Below are positions 1-7,484 of a stretch of DNA of 64,000 nt, piece by piece (the first letter of the stretch is position 1; every line of letters starts with the position of its first letter). The translations under genes and the position numbers were made by a program. Under the pieces are notes generated by a model, which made no database searches, was not told the origin of the DNA, and saw only the letters and a list, made by a program, of their open reading frames with translations. The stretch comes from Flavobacterium commune (GTDB lineage: Bacteria; Bacteroidota; Bacteroidia; Flavobacteriales; Flavobacteriaceae). Where the stretch lies: contig NZ_CP017774.1 in NCBI RefSeq assembly GCF_001857965.1, positions 434,001 to 498,000 on the forward strand. Reading direction: 5' to 3'.

Positions 1-50
1 ATCTTACTTGTGAAGAAGTTGCTAAACAATATGATTGTAGTTGTAAATAA
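1..50 (+). CDS. 3' end of a small lipoprotein-like gene (partial, cut by window start)
   Basis: The first 50 bases read in frame as the end of a short peptide finishing CEEVAKQYDCSCK followed by TAA. The stretch 1-55 is identical to 859-913, which is the end of the complete small lipoprotein gene at 747-908, so this is the tail of a second copy of the same gene. Its beginning lies outside the window. The function is unknown. The Cys-rich C terminus (C, C and C in the last ten residues) is the only visible feature. Confidence 0.5.
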   Translation, partial: LTCEEVAKQYDCSCK

Positions 51-51
51 T

Positions 52-170
52 CCCGCTCGCCCGGATATGTACAAACGTTAGCGCAGAATTACATTCTGTG
101 CCCACAACAATAAGCAAATAACCCAGCTAGCGCAAGCGTCATGCTTGTGCCCGCAACAATAAAAAAAGTT
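52..170 (+). repeat. REP-like hairpin repeats after gene tails
   Basis: Two stem-loops follow one another: GCGCAGAAT/ATTCTGTGC (about 81-102) and GCGCAAGC/GCTTGTGC (about 131-151). Each is followed by GTGCCC(A or G)CAACAATAA. Just before the first, codons spelling ARPDMYKR end in the stop TAG inside CGTTAGC, which resembles the tail of the DUF805 gene downstream (SDLYKR, stop in CGTTAGC). Related copies lie at about 523-560 and 914-958. The layout suggests mobile intergenic repeats that have moved with gene tails. Confidence 0.5.
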
Positions 171-173
171 AGT

Positions 174-536
174 ATGATAAACCATTTGAAAAACATATTG
201 TTTTTCTATTCTTCTTTTTCTGGAAAATCTGGAAGAATTGAGTTTGGAATCTATTTCCTGATTTACAGCATTTTACAAATAATTATGATTGATTTATATT
301 CCAGAATAAATTTAGATAATGAAGAAATACTAAATTTATTTTATGTCGATTTAATCTTATTGCTACAATTTATCCCAATGCAAGCTGTAGCTACAAGAAG
401 ATTAAGAGATCTAAATATAAATACAACCTTAATTATTATAAATTTCATTCCAATTATAAGTCTTATTTTTAAAATCTATTTAGCTGTTGCAAAACCTAAA
501 CCTAGCCTCGACCACTCGGATTTATACAAACGTTAG
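174..536 (+). CDS. DUF805-like small membrane protein
   Basis: A 120-residue hydrophobic protein. Near the N terminus it has the SFSGKSGRIEF segment and further on a TRRLRDLN segment, which correspond to the F.G...R.E(Y/F)W and RR.HD.. positions of DUF805 inner-membrane proteins (YhaH-like). Three to four transmembrane segments are likely (about residues 27-45, 56-75 and 88-105). The frame is open from 141, but the ATG at 174 gives a normal N terminus (MINHLKNI) and clears the upstream hairpin repeat. The stop TAG lies within a CGTTAGC motif that also occurs at 75-81. The biochemical role of this family is not known. It sits alone between repeats and looks like an accessory gene. Confidence 0.65.
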   Translation: MINHLKNILFFYSSFSGKSGRIEFGIYFLIYSILQIIMIDLYSRINLDNEEILNLFYVDLILLLQFIPMQAVATRRLRDLNINTTLIIINFIPIISLIFKIYLAVAKPKPSLDHSDLYKR

Positions 537-565
537 CAGCATTGTATTCTGTGCCCACAACGATA
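514..565 (+). repeat. Copy of the gene-tail repeat
   Basis: The sequence GGATTTATACAAACGTTAGC followed by ATTCTGTGCCCACAACGATAA is a diverged copy of the module at about 61-112. The left part overlaps the last codons of the DUF805 gene. The hairpin is degenerate here. Confidence 0.45.
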
Positions 566-586
566 AACAACTTTGTAGAATTACTG

Positions 587-662
587 GATGAGATTGCTTC
601 GTTCCTCGCAATGACATAGTACGCGGTTTAAGTCATTACGAGCGATAGCGAAGAAATCACAC
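587..662. repeat. Imperfect palindrome, dispersed Bacteroidota repeat
   Basis: GATTGCTTCGTTCCTCGCAATGACA and, 20 bases on, AGTCATTACGAGCGATAGCGAAGAAATC form the two arms of a long imperfect inverted repeat. A degenerate relative (GAGATTCCTCATTCTTCGGAATG) is at 985-1008. This word pair is a familiar interspersed repeat of Flavobacteriia. No coding potential is seen in 537-746 apart from this. Confidence 0.55.
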
Positions 663-746
663 TTAGCTAATACAATAAATAAACTGAAAATTGTAAAAGA
701 AACCCATAAATTAAAACAGCATACCATTATACTCAAACATAAACTT

Positions 747-908
747 ATGAAAAAACTAATTTTACTATTTGGAATATTAATCGGAATGAATACTATTTCC
801 TGTTCAAAAGATGATGACAAAATTCCTTGTTCTCAATTAAATATTCACAGTCAAGAAGATCTTACTTGTGAAGAAGTTGCTAAACAATATGATTGTAGTT
901 GTAAATAA
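747..908 (+). CDS. Small putative lipoprotein (53 aa)
   Basis: The ORF starts MKKLILLFGILIGMNTISCSKDDD: a short basic start, a hydrophobic core, then a lipobox-like TISC with Cys19 followed by acidic residues, as in exported Bacteroidota lipoproteins. The mature part is only about 35 residues, with four further Cys, ending CSCK. Its last 50 bases are duplicated at the very start of the window. The small size and repeat-rich surroundings suggest an accessory gene. No family was recognised. Confidence 0.55.
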   Translation: MKKLILLFGILIGMNTISCSKDDDKIPCSQLNIHSQEDLTCEEVAKQYDCSCK

Positions 909-1016
909 TCCCGATCGCAGAATTACATTCTGTGCCCACAACAATAAGCAAATAACCTAAGCGAAATACTTTGTCGAGTTACTTAATGAGATTCCTCATT
1001 CTTCGGAATGGCAAGA
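909..1016. repeat. Gene-tail repeat and degenerate palindrome
   Basis: GCAGAATTACATTCTGTGCC, CACAACAATAAGCAAATAAC at about 914-956 matches 83-120 almost base for base. It is followed by a short relative of the 587-662 palindrome at 985-1016. Otherwise nothing is seen before the promoter at 1075. Confidence 0.5.
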
Positions 1017-1074
1017 TTGCGGTAATGCTCAAGGATTTTCTGTTAAAAAAACGCCCTAAAAAAATATTTATCCC

Positions 1075-1082
1075 TACTTTTG
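1075..1082 (+). promoter_or_regulatory. -7 promoter box TACTTTTG
   Basis: This is an exact match to the Bacteroidota -7 consensus TAnnTTTG. It overlaps the furthest-upstream in-frame TTG (1080), which therefore cannot be the start codon if this box is used. The -33 element is not clear. Confidence 0.5.
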
Positions 1083-1106
1083 CATTCGGAAACAAAAAAG
1101 CACTTT

Positions 1107-1484
1107 TTGAAGTCATTATTTAGCATAGTACTTTCTATTCTTTTACTACTACCCTCTTTTGGTAGTTTCTTTGTTTACACCTCATTCAAACTCAATCAGG
1201 ACGAAATAGCAAAAACCATTTGTGTACAACGAAAATTGGTAAACAACAGTTGTAATGGTCGATGCGAATTGCAAAAAAGCCTTAAAAAATACGACGACAA
1301 CGAAAAAAAGATGCAAAACAATCTGGATAACAAAGTAGATTTAGTTTTCATTCAAAACATTGTTTTCGCTGATTTTAAAACAATCACAGTTACACCTATA
1401 GAAAAACCTAACTTCTATACTCTGGAAAAGAAAACCGTTTCGGTTACTCTTTCTTCCTTTCGACCTCCTTCCTATTTGATATAA
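1107..1484 (+). CDS. Small exported protein with CNGRC motif, upstream of TonB receptor
   Basis: About 125 residues. A hydrophobic N-terminal segment (KSLFSIVLSILLLLPSFGSFF) acts as signal anchor or signal peptide. Then comes a Cys-bearing stretch with ICVQRK and SCNGRCELQK, similar to small Bacteroidota proteins with the layout C..N....CNGKC.L.K that sit beside metal-related TonB receptors. The in-frame TTG at 1080 lies inside a -7 promoter box, so the TTG at 1107 is preferred. It precedes the TonB receptor by about 90 bases in the same direction and is probably co-transcribed. Metal binding through the three Cys is an inference. Confidence 0.55.
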   Translation: MKSLFSIVLSILLLLPSFGSFFVYTSFKLNQDEIAKTICVQRKLVNNSCNGRCELQKSLKKYDDNEKKMQNNLDNKVDLVFIQNIVFADFKTITVTPIEKPNFYTLEKKTVSVTLSSFRPPSYLI

Positions 1485-1577
1485 ATTCTAAAATCGCTTT
1501 TCAATACTTATTGAACTGACTTTTCTTGGATGAAATCCAAGAAATCAATCCTATTTTTAAAATTTATATCATTTAAA

Positions 1578-3764
1578 ATGAAAAATATATTCTTGGCTTT
1601 CCTTATCATAAGCCAATTTGTTCTTGCTCAAAACAAAAATAAAATCGATACCACTAAAGTTGTAGAATTAGACAATGTTTTTGTAACTGCCAATCGTACT
1701 GCCACACAACGTAAGGAAACCCCAGTTGCCATTAGCAAATTAACCGCTAAAACCATCAACGAAACCAAGGCTGTAGCTGCTTATGAACTGGTAAATAAAA
1801 CTCCCGGAGCGTTAATGGTAAATCTGGGAAACGAACAACACATGATGGCTATTCGCCAACCTATGACTACTAATGCTTATTATTTATACCTTGAAGACGG
1901 TTTGCCTATTCGTCCCATGGGAATTTTTAATCACAACGCTTTATTAGAAATCAATCAGTTCAATCTGGAAAGTATCGAAGTGGTTAAAGGCCCTGTTTCA
2001 TCACTTTATGGTCCTGAAGCTGTAGGCGGAACGATTAATTTGATTTCACAAAAACCTTCTTTTAATCCCGAATTCAAATTTGGTATTCAGGCTGATCAAT
2101 GGGGATACAAAAGATTTCAGGCTGCCGGTGGAGCTACCATTGGAAAAATTGGTTTTCATATTGCAGGAATTTCCAGCTTACAGGAAAACGGCTGGATGAC
2201 TTTTTCAGATTACAACAAAGACAATTTGAACATCCGAATTGATTACAATATCAATCCAAATACCCGATTAATCAGCAATACGATGTGGGGAAAATACTAT
2301 TCGGATATGAGTGGTGGTGTTAATGAAAATGATTTTTACAATCGGGATTACAAAAGTACTTCTGATTTCACCTATAGAAAATCGGATGCTTTGCGCACCA
2401 GATTGACACTGGAACACGACTGGAATGAAAACGCAAGTAGCTATTTGACGGCTTATCACAGAGACAATAAACTAGGACAAAATCCTTCTTATGGAATTCG
2501 CTGGAGTGCCGATCCAACTAAAAAAGATATTTATTATCCAACGCAAAATAACAATCCTGAATTAGCCTATGGAGAAATCAATTCGAATAATTTTAAAAGT
2601 TACGGACTTGTTGGACAACACACTCAAAAATTTGACTTCCTAAACACAAAATTGGTTGCGGGAGCACTTTATGATTTTTCGCCGGTAAGCTATTGGGCAT
2701 ACCGAACGGATTTAAAAGCCAACTTAAATCCGGGTGGATTGACCGTAAACAATTATGAAGTGATAGCCGAACGTCCTGATGTAAAAATATCCGATTATAC
2801 TGCTGATATTTATAATGCTGCCGGATATGCACAATTGAGTTTTAATCCTTTCGAAAAATTTATTATATCATTAGGTGGTCGTTACGACAATATGAAAGTG
2901 GATTATACCAACGCTTTAGACCAATCTACAGGTGATAAAATATATGATCGATTTACGTTTAAAGTTGGAGCTAATTACAATCCGTTTGACAATGCCGGAT
3001 TTTATGGCAATTATTCACAGGGATTTTCACCGCCCAACATCACTTCGATTTTTAGAGCCAAACCCCGAACTGGTGGAATCACAGGAATTCCGGCTGAGTT
3101 TTATTACAATTTAAAACCGGCTACTTTTGAAAATTATGAAATTGGAGGCTGGATTTCTTTGTTTGAAAACAAATTAAATTTTGACTATGCCCTGTATTAC
3201 ATGGATGGTAAAAACGAATTATTAAATGTCAGACTGGAAAACAATGATACCGACTATCGTTCGGCCGGAGAAACACGCCATAAGGGAATTGAATTTGGAG
3301 TAAGCTACAAACCCTCACAACAAATAAATTTCAGATTAGGAGGAACTTACGCACAACATACCTTTATTGATTTTCAAGTTTCGGACAAATCTACTGATGC
3401 TTTACAAAATCTAAACGGAAAAGAAATGCCTAATGCACCCAGATGGTCCGGTAATTCAGAAATCAGTTATTACCCAAATTGGTTACCCAATTTCAGAACT
3501 GCCCTCGAATGGCAACTTGTAAGCAGTTATTACCAAGACCAGGTTAACACTGTAAAATATTCGGGTTACGATGTCTTTAATTTTAGAGCCGGCTACCAAT
3601 GGAAAGGCATTGAAATTTACGGAAACATCATCAACTTAACCGATAAATTATATGCTTACAACGTATCCAGGGCTAACCTTAGCACATCACAACCTGCTTA
3701 TTTGGCAGCTGCTCCCAGAACTTTTTTATTGGGAATACAATATAATTTTTCATTAAAAAAATAA
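1578..3764 (+). CDS. TonB-dependent outer-membrane receptor
   Basis: This is a 728-residue outer-membrane receptor. The start at 1578 gives a clean signal peptide (MKNIFLAFLIISQFVLAQ); the longer frame from 1530 adds 16 residues that would spoil it. After cleavage comes a TonB-box-like VVELDNVFVTANR, then the plug domain (about residues 40-160: ETPVAISKL, SIEVVKGPVSSLYGPEAVGGTI), then a 22-strand-type barrel ending in an aromatic terminal strand (IQYNFSLKK). The lack of a carboxypeptidase-like N-terminal domain and SusD partner argues against glycan import. The PepSY protein downstream and the CNGRC protein upstream suggest iron-siderophore or another metal complex as substrate. Confidence 0.85.
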   Translation: MKNIFLAFLIISQFVLAQNKNKIDTTKVVELDNVFVTANRTATQRKETPVAISKLTAKTINETKAVAAYELVNKTPGALMVNLGNEQHMMAIRQPMTTNAYYLYLEDGLPIRPMGIFNHNALLEINQFNLESIEVVKGPVSSLYGPEAVGGTINLISQKPSFNPEFKFGIQADQWGYKRFQAAGGATIGKIGFHIAGISSLQENGWMTFSDYNKDNLNIRIDYNINPNTRLISNTMWGKYYSDMSGGVNENDFYNRDYKSTSDFTYRKSDALRTRLTLEHDWNENASSYLTAYHRDNKLGQNPSYGIRWSADPTKKDIYYPTQNNNPELAYGEINSNNFKSYGLVGQHTQKFDFLNTKLVAGALYDFSPVSYWAYRTDLKANLNPGGLTVNNYEVIAERPDVKISDYTADIYNAAGYAQLSFNPFEKFIISLGGRYDNMKVDYTNALDQSTGDKIYDRFTFKVGANYNPFDNAGFYGNYSQGFSPPNITSIFRAKPRTGGITGIPAEFYYNLKPATFENYEIGGWISLFENKLNFDYALYYMDGKNELLNVRLENNDTDYRSAGETRHKGIEFGVSYKPSQQINFRLGGTYAQHTFIDFQVSDKSTDALQNLNGKEMPNAPRWSGNSEISYYPNWLPNFRTALEWQLVSSYYQDQVNTVKYSGYDVFNFRAGYQWKGIEIYGNIINLTDKLYAYNVSRANLSTSQPAYLAAAPRTFLLGIQYNFSLKK

Positions 3765-3785
3765 TTTCAACAACTTAAAAAATTA

Positions 3786-3837
3786 AACCATTAAGAAATT
3801 AAGAAAATTTAAGTTTTAAGCTTAACTTCTTAATGAT
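3786..3837. repeat. AACCATTAAG-type palindromic repeat
   Basis: ACCATTAAGAAATTAAG and CTTAACTTCTTAATGAT form an inverted repeat in the gap before the PepSY gene. Related copies occur at 25512-25569, 52781-52836 and 59357-59425. Confidence 0.5.
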
Positions 3838-3849
3838 GAATATCCTAAA

Positions 3850-5445
3850 ATGAGCAAGAAAAACAACAAGAAGAAAGACTCTAAAATAGTCAAAAAAATC
3901 AAACAGAATATGTACCAATGGCATCGTACCATTGGGATTATCACCATCATTCCTGTTATTTTCTGGACTTTATCAGGACTGATGCACCCGTTTATGGCGC
4001 ATTTTTTCAAACCTGAAATTGCTAATGATAAATTAGCTTTTGAAACTATTGCACAAGAAAAATTACCGCTTTCTATTCAGGAAGTTTTAGAAAAAAACAA
4101 AATTCAGCAGTTTGTCAATTTCCGAATTGTTTCTTTTAACAATACTACTTTTTATCAGGTAAAAAACCTGATTGGCGATTTATTGTATTTTGACACTTCA
4201 AACGGAAAAGAACTCAAAAACGGAGACGAAATCTATGCCGAATGGTTGTCACGTTATTTCTTAGACGATCAAAAAAGCACTGTAAAAAAGAGCGAAATCA
4301 TCACCGAATTTGACAATCAGTACAAATATGTCAATCGTTATTTGCCAGTTTACAAAGTAACTCTGGATCGTGCTGATACTATGGAAGTGTATGTAGAAAC
4401 TTCATCCAGTAAATTAGCCACTTACAATCCTACATCGAGACAATTTTTCATTTGGTTTTTTGATGTTTTTCACAACTGGTCGTTTATCGATGCTATCAGT
4501 AACAATAGTATCCGTATTATCACGATGATTTTCTTGTTGTCTATCATTGGATTTTCGGCCATTAGCGGTATTGTGATTTATGGATTTTTCTGGAAACAGT
4601 TCAAAAAAACAGACAGCTTAGAGTCTAAAAAAGGCATCCGAAAATACCATCGCCAAATTGGGATTTGGGTTTCGCTTTTCACGCTAACCTTTGCTTTTAG
4701 CGGTGCTTATCACGCTACAACCAAATGGGACCCTTACACGCTGGATCAAATGGTTTACGAGCCAACTTTTAAAACCAAGGAAATTGGATTAGCGAATAAC
4801 AAACTCGATTTAGACTGGAATCGTTTTCAAAATGCGAGTCTTATAAGCTTTAATGACAGCATTTATTACCGTTGTCAACTGGAAGAAAAAGAAACCGGGA
4901 AATTCAAAAAACCAAAACCGGATTCGAATTCGAAATGGAATAAAAAAGAAGGTCCAAAAACTGAAGTAGTCTATATCAATGCTACAACAAACAAAATTGT
5001 TCCAAATCTGGACTTACAATACGCTGAATTTCTGGCCTTTTATTTTACCGATGGTGCTCCAAAAGCTGCTTGTTGCGAAATGATGTCTCCGGAAATCCCC
5101 GATGAATCTGAAGTTTCATTAGAAAACGTAAAATTATTAGAATCGAAGGTGATTACTAATTTTGAAAACCGGGAATACGGTTTTGTCAACAAACGCCTGC
5201 CTGTAATAAAACTGGCTTATGACACTCCCGGGAAAACAACTTATTTTATAGAAACCGCAACATCAAGATTAGCCGCCATCGTAAAAAACTCAGATATGGT
5301 TGAAGGTTATTCCTTTGCCATTTTACACAAATTTTTGTTTATGGACTGGGCCGGGAAAAACATCCGCGACCTGACAATGGTTTTGGCTGCACTTTGTATT
5401 TTAATTGTAAGCGTGTTGGGATTAATTATGTTTATAAAGAAATAG
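3850..5445 (+). CDS. PepSY-associated transmembrane protein
   Basis: This 531-residue inner-membrane protein has the PepSY_TM layout. Helix 1 follows a basic start (residues about 27-50, WHRTIGIITIIPVIFWTLSGL). A periplasmic PepSY-like region follows, then a helix pair around 220-248 and a second KYHRQIGIWVSLFTLTFAFSGAYH block near 265-290. After a second periplasmic region, a last helix lies at about 508-530. The conserved H in WHRTIG and YHRQIG are the family's likely heme or metal ligands. Members (PiuB type) accompany siderophore receptors and are thought to act in ferric reduction or release. It lies 85 bases after the TonB receptor and is probably in its operon. Confidence 0.8.
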   Translation: MSKKNNKKKDSKIVKKIKQNMYQWHRTIGIITIIPVIFWTLSGLMHPFMAHFFKPEIANDKLAFETIAQEKLPLSIQEVLEKNKIQQFVNFRIVSFNNTTFYQVKNLIGDLLYFDTSNGKELKNGDEIYAEWLSRYFLDDQKSTVKKSEIITEFDNQYKYVNRYLPVYKVTLDRADTMEVYVETSSSKLATYNPTSRQFFIWFFDVFHNWSFIDAISNNSIRIITMIFLLSIIGFSAISGIVIYGFFWKQFKKTDSLESKKGIRKYHRQIGIWVSLFTLTFAFSGAYHATTKWDPYTLDQMVYEPTFKTKEIGLANNKLDLDWNRFQNASLISFNDSIYYRCQLEEKETGKFKKPKPDSNSKWNKKEGPKTEVVYINATTNKIVPNLDLQYAEFLAFYFTDGAPKAACCEMMSPEIPDESEVSLENVKLLESKVITNFENREYGFVNKRLPVIKLAYDTPGKTTYFIETATSRLAAIVKNSDMVEGYSFAILHKFLFMDWAGKNIRDLTMVLAALCILIVSVLGLIMFIKK

Positions 5446-5457
5446 AAATATATTTTT

Positions 5458-5582
5458 ACCGCAAAGTTCGCTAAGTTTTTTTTGTAAGTTGTGTTATGAA
5501 AACGCAAAGGACACAAAGCTTTGCGAACTTTGCGTTTTTATTTAAACCTAGCTAACAATTCTTTGTGTGCTTTGTGGTTAAA
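5458..5582. repeat. GCAAAGTTCGC / TTTGTGGTTAAA intergenic repeat
   Basis: ACCGCAAAGTTCGCTAAG, CGCAAAGGACACAAAG, TTTGCGAACTTTGCG and TGTGCTTTGTGGTTAAA alternate in opposite orientation, forming a set of nested inverted words. Close relatives are at 23120-23167 and 21250-21287. The whole gap between the convergent genes is made of this repeat. Confidence 0.5.
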
Positions 5583-5584
5583 AC

Positions 5585-6250
5585 TCAAACTTTAGGATTT
5601 TCTTCAAAATATCTCGCTTCAATTCGTTTAATATCTTTTATCGATTTTCGGGTCCAATCCAAACGCTTTTCCAGAATTTCATCTGCTGATAATTTCCAGT
5701 CGATGTCCGAGCGTCTCAGTCTATTGGTTAAATCCTGAATAATAATCGCAGCCGAAACTGAAATATTCAAACTCTCGGTAAAACCAACCATTGGAATTTT
5801 CAGGTAACCATCGGCATTTTGCATCACCTCTTCCGATAATCCTTCTTTTTCGGTTCCAAAAAATATGGCGCTGGGTTTTGAAATATCAAACTTTTCCAGT
5901 GTACAATCCTGTTCGTGTGGAGTTGTGGCGATAATTTGGTAGCCCTGCTCTTTCAAAGAAGCAATACAACCGGAAACCGAATCATGTCTGTTGATATCGA
6001 CCCATTTTTGAGCTCCCATCGCAATTTGTTTGTCGATTCGTTTTCCAAAACGTTCTTCGATAACATTCAATTCCTGAATCCCAAAAACCTCGCAACTGCG
6101 CATTACCGCAGAGGTATTGTGCAACTGATAAACGTCTTCTACAGCAACCGTAAAATGCTTGGTTCGTTTTTCCAATACTTCTAAAAAACGCTCTTTACGA
6201 TTATCCGTTAATATGGTTTCAAGGTAAGTGAGGTAATCAATATCAATCAT
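5585..6250 (-). CDS. trmH: TrmH-type tRNA/rRNA 2'-O-ribose methyltransferase
   Basis: A 221-residue SPOUT methyltransferase. The three family motifs are present: N45..R51 (NTSAVMR), FGTEKEGLS at 131-139, and IPMVGFTESLNISVSAA at 152-168 forming the AdoMet-binding knot. Length and the C-terminal helical tail match TrmH, which methylates the 2'-OH of G18 in tRNA, more closely than the rRNA enzyme RlmB, which carries an extra N-terminal domain. It stands alone on the minus strand, convergent with the PepSY gene. The exact RNA substrate is inferred. Confidence 0.8.
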   Translation of the reverse strand: MIDIDYLTYLETILTDNRKERFLEVLEKRTKHFTVAVEDVYQLHNTSAVMRSCEVFGIQELNVIEERFGKRIDKQIAMGAQKWVDINRHDSVSGCIASLKEQGYQIIATTPHEQDCTLEKFDISKPSAIFFGTEKEGLSEEVMQNADGYLKIPMVGFTESLNISVSAAIIIQDLTNRLRRSDIDWKLSADEILEKRLDWTRKSIKDIKRIEARYFEENPKV

Positions 6251-6456
6251 TATGTTTCTTTATTTTGTCGGCAAAAATAGTAAAAAAGAAAAAAGCCACG
6301 AACACAACTATTTCTTTATGATTGAAAACTAAAGTTTATTTACAAACTCGTTCTGCTATTTATTAAACACAAATTAGCACTAATTAATTTGTGTTAATTT
6401 GTGTAATTTGCGGTTAATTTTTTATATTAAGAATTCATAATATCCCTCAAATAAAC
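6251..6456. repeat. Intergenic region with TTTGTG / TTGCGGTTAA repeat
   Basis: Between divergent trmH and the sirtuin gene, 6361-6420 carries ACACAAATTAGCACTAATTAA and ATTTGTGTAATTTGCGGTTAA, a copy of the dispersed CACAAATT/AATTTGTG repeat also seen at 7190-7310, 45951-46010 and 58438-58594. Confidence 0.4.
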
Positions 6457-7152
6457 ATGAAAAAAAAATTAGTTGTTTTAACCGGAGCGGGCATCAGTGC
6501 CGAAAGTGGCTTAAAAACTTTTAGAGACAGCAATGGTCTTTGGGAAGGACATGACATCATGGATGTAGCTTCGCCGGAGGGATGGCGAAAAAATCCCGAA
6601 TTGGTCTTGGATTTTTATAACCAGAGAAGACGCCAACTCAAGGAAGTAAAACCTAATTTAGGTCATAAAGAATTATCCCAGCTTCAAATTCATTTTGACG
6701 TTCATATTATTACTCAAAATGTAGACGATTTACACGAACGCGCCGGAAGCAAAAAAGTGTTGCATTTGCATGGCGAACTTTTAAAAGTAAGAAGTACCAA
6801 AAATTCCAAATTCATTTTAGAGTGGGAAGGTGATTTAAAACTAGGCGACGTAGACAGTCAAAAATACCAATTACGCCCGCATATTGTGTGGTTTGGTGAG
6901 GCGGTTCCTGCTTTTGATGAAGCCATTGCCATAACTGAAACCGCCGATTATTTTGCCGTTATCGGGACTTCGTTACAGGTGTATCCTGCGGCAGGATTAA
7001 TTGATTTTGTACCTGCAAATATCCCTGTTTTTTATATTGATCCTAAACCAGCCTATATTCCTAATCTTAAAAACCCGTTGGAGACAATTCCCTTGCAGGC
7101 CACAGAGGGAATCCCGTTCTTAAAAAATAGATTACTAGCCGAATTTCAATAA
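6457..7152 (+). CDS. cobB: NAD-dependent protein deacylase, Sir2 family (class III-like)
   Basis: A 231-residue sirtuin. NAD-binding motifs are GAGISAESG (10-18), FRD (22-24) and TQNVDDLHERAG (86-97). The catalytic His is H105 in HLHGEL, and VWFGE follows. Tyr54 and Arg57 in the FYNQRR segment match the YxxR pair that binds negatively charged acyl groups, so desuccinylase or demalonylase activity is likely. No Cys at all lies between the catalytic His and the VWFGE motif, so the usual structural zinc finger is absent, as in several short bacterial sirtuins. It is monocistronic. Confidence 0.85.
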   Translation: MKKKLVVLTGAGISAESGLKTFRDSNGLWEGHDIMDVASPEGWRKNPELVLDFYNQRRRQLKEVKPNLGHKELSQLQIHFDVHIITQNVDDLHERAGSKKVLHLHGELLKVRSTKNSKFILEWEGDLKLGDVDSQKYQLRPHIVWFGEAVPAFDEAIAITETADYFAVIGTSLQVYPAAGLIDFVPANIPVFYIDPKPAYIPNLKNPLETIPLQATEGIPFLKNRLLAEFQ

Positions 7153-7484
7153 GGTAAAACAACTATACGTTACTAATACCAATTGAGTTTTTGCCACAAA
7201 TTCACTAATTATTTTTTGAATTAGACATTTTAAATTTCACTAATTACAATTAAATTCATTGATTATTTGTGTCATAACAGAAGGAATTATTCGTGCATTC
7301 GTGGCTAAAAAAACAGTCTATAAAACCAATTTTCAATGACTTTTTAAAAACTCAATCTGTGATAATCTGTAAAAATCCGCTTCATCTGCGTTCCATTTTT
7401 ATTATCATGAAAATCAATTCTAAAATAGCCCGAAATTCCTAAAATTCTGTCTATATTTGTGCCTTTCGAAAAAATAACAATACA
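7153..7484. repeat. 332-base gene-free stretch with dispersed repeats and purB promoter
   Basis: The gap contains GCCACAAATTCACTAATT and ATTCGTGCATTCGTGGCTAAA around 7190-7311, then AATCTGTGATAATCTGTAAA and CCGCTTCATCTGCGTTCC at 7352-7395. All are members of the CACAAATT/AATCTGTG family of flavobacterial intergenic repeats. The purB -7 box follows. No ORF is supported. Confidence 0.45.
7452..7459 (+). promoter_or_regulatory. purB -7 promoter box TATATTTG
   Basis: Exact TAnnTTTG match 25 bases before the purB ATG. No convincing -33 TTTG lies 19-21 bases upstream. Confidence 0.5.

Noticed and set aside
581..820. Minus-strand 79-codon frame in the repeat region
   Set aside because: It runs through the palindromic repeat and antisense to the small lipoprotein gene, and has no recognisable protein features.
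1578..3764. SusC-type glycan receptor
   Set aside because: It lacks the N-terminal carboxypeptidase-like domain and an adjoining SusD gene, and is followed by a PepSY protein. A metal-complex receptor fits better.
7153..7484. Purine riboswitch before purB
   Set aside because: No aptamer core was recognised. The stretch is made of dispersed repeats seen in front of unrelated genes.
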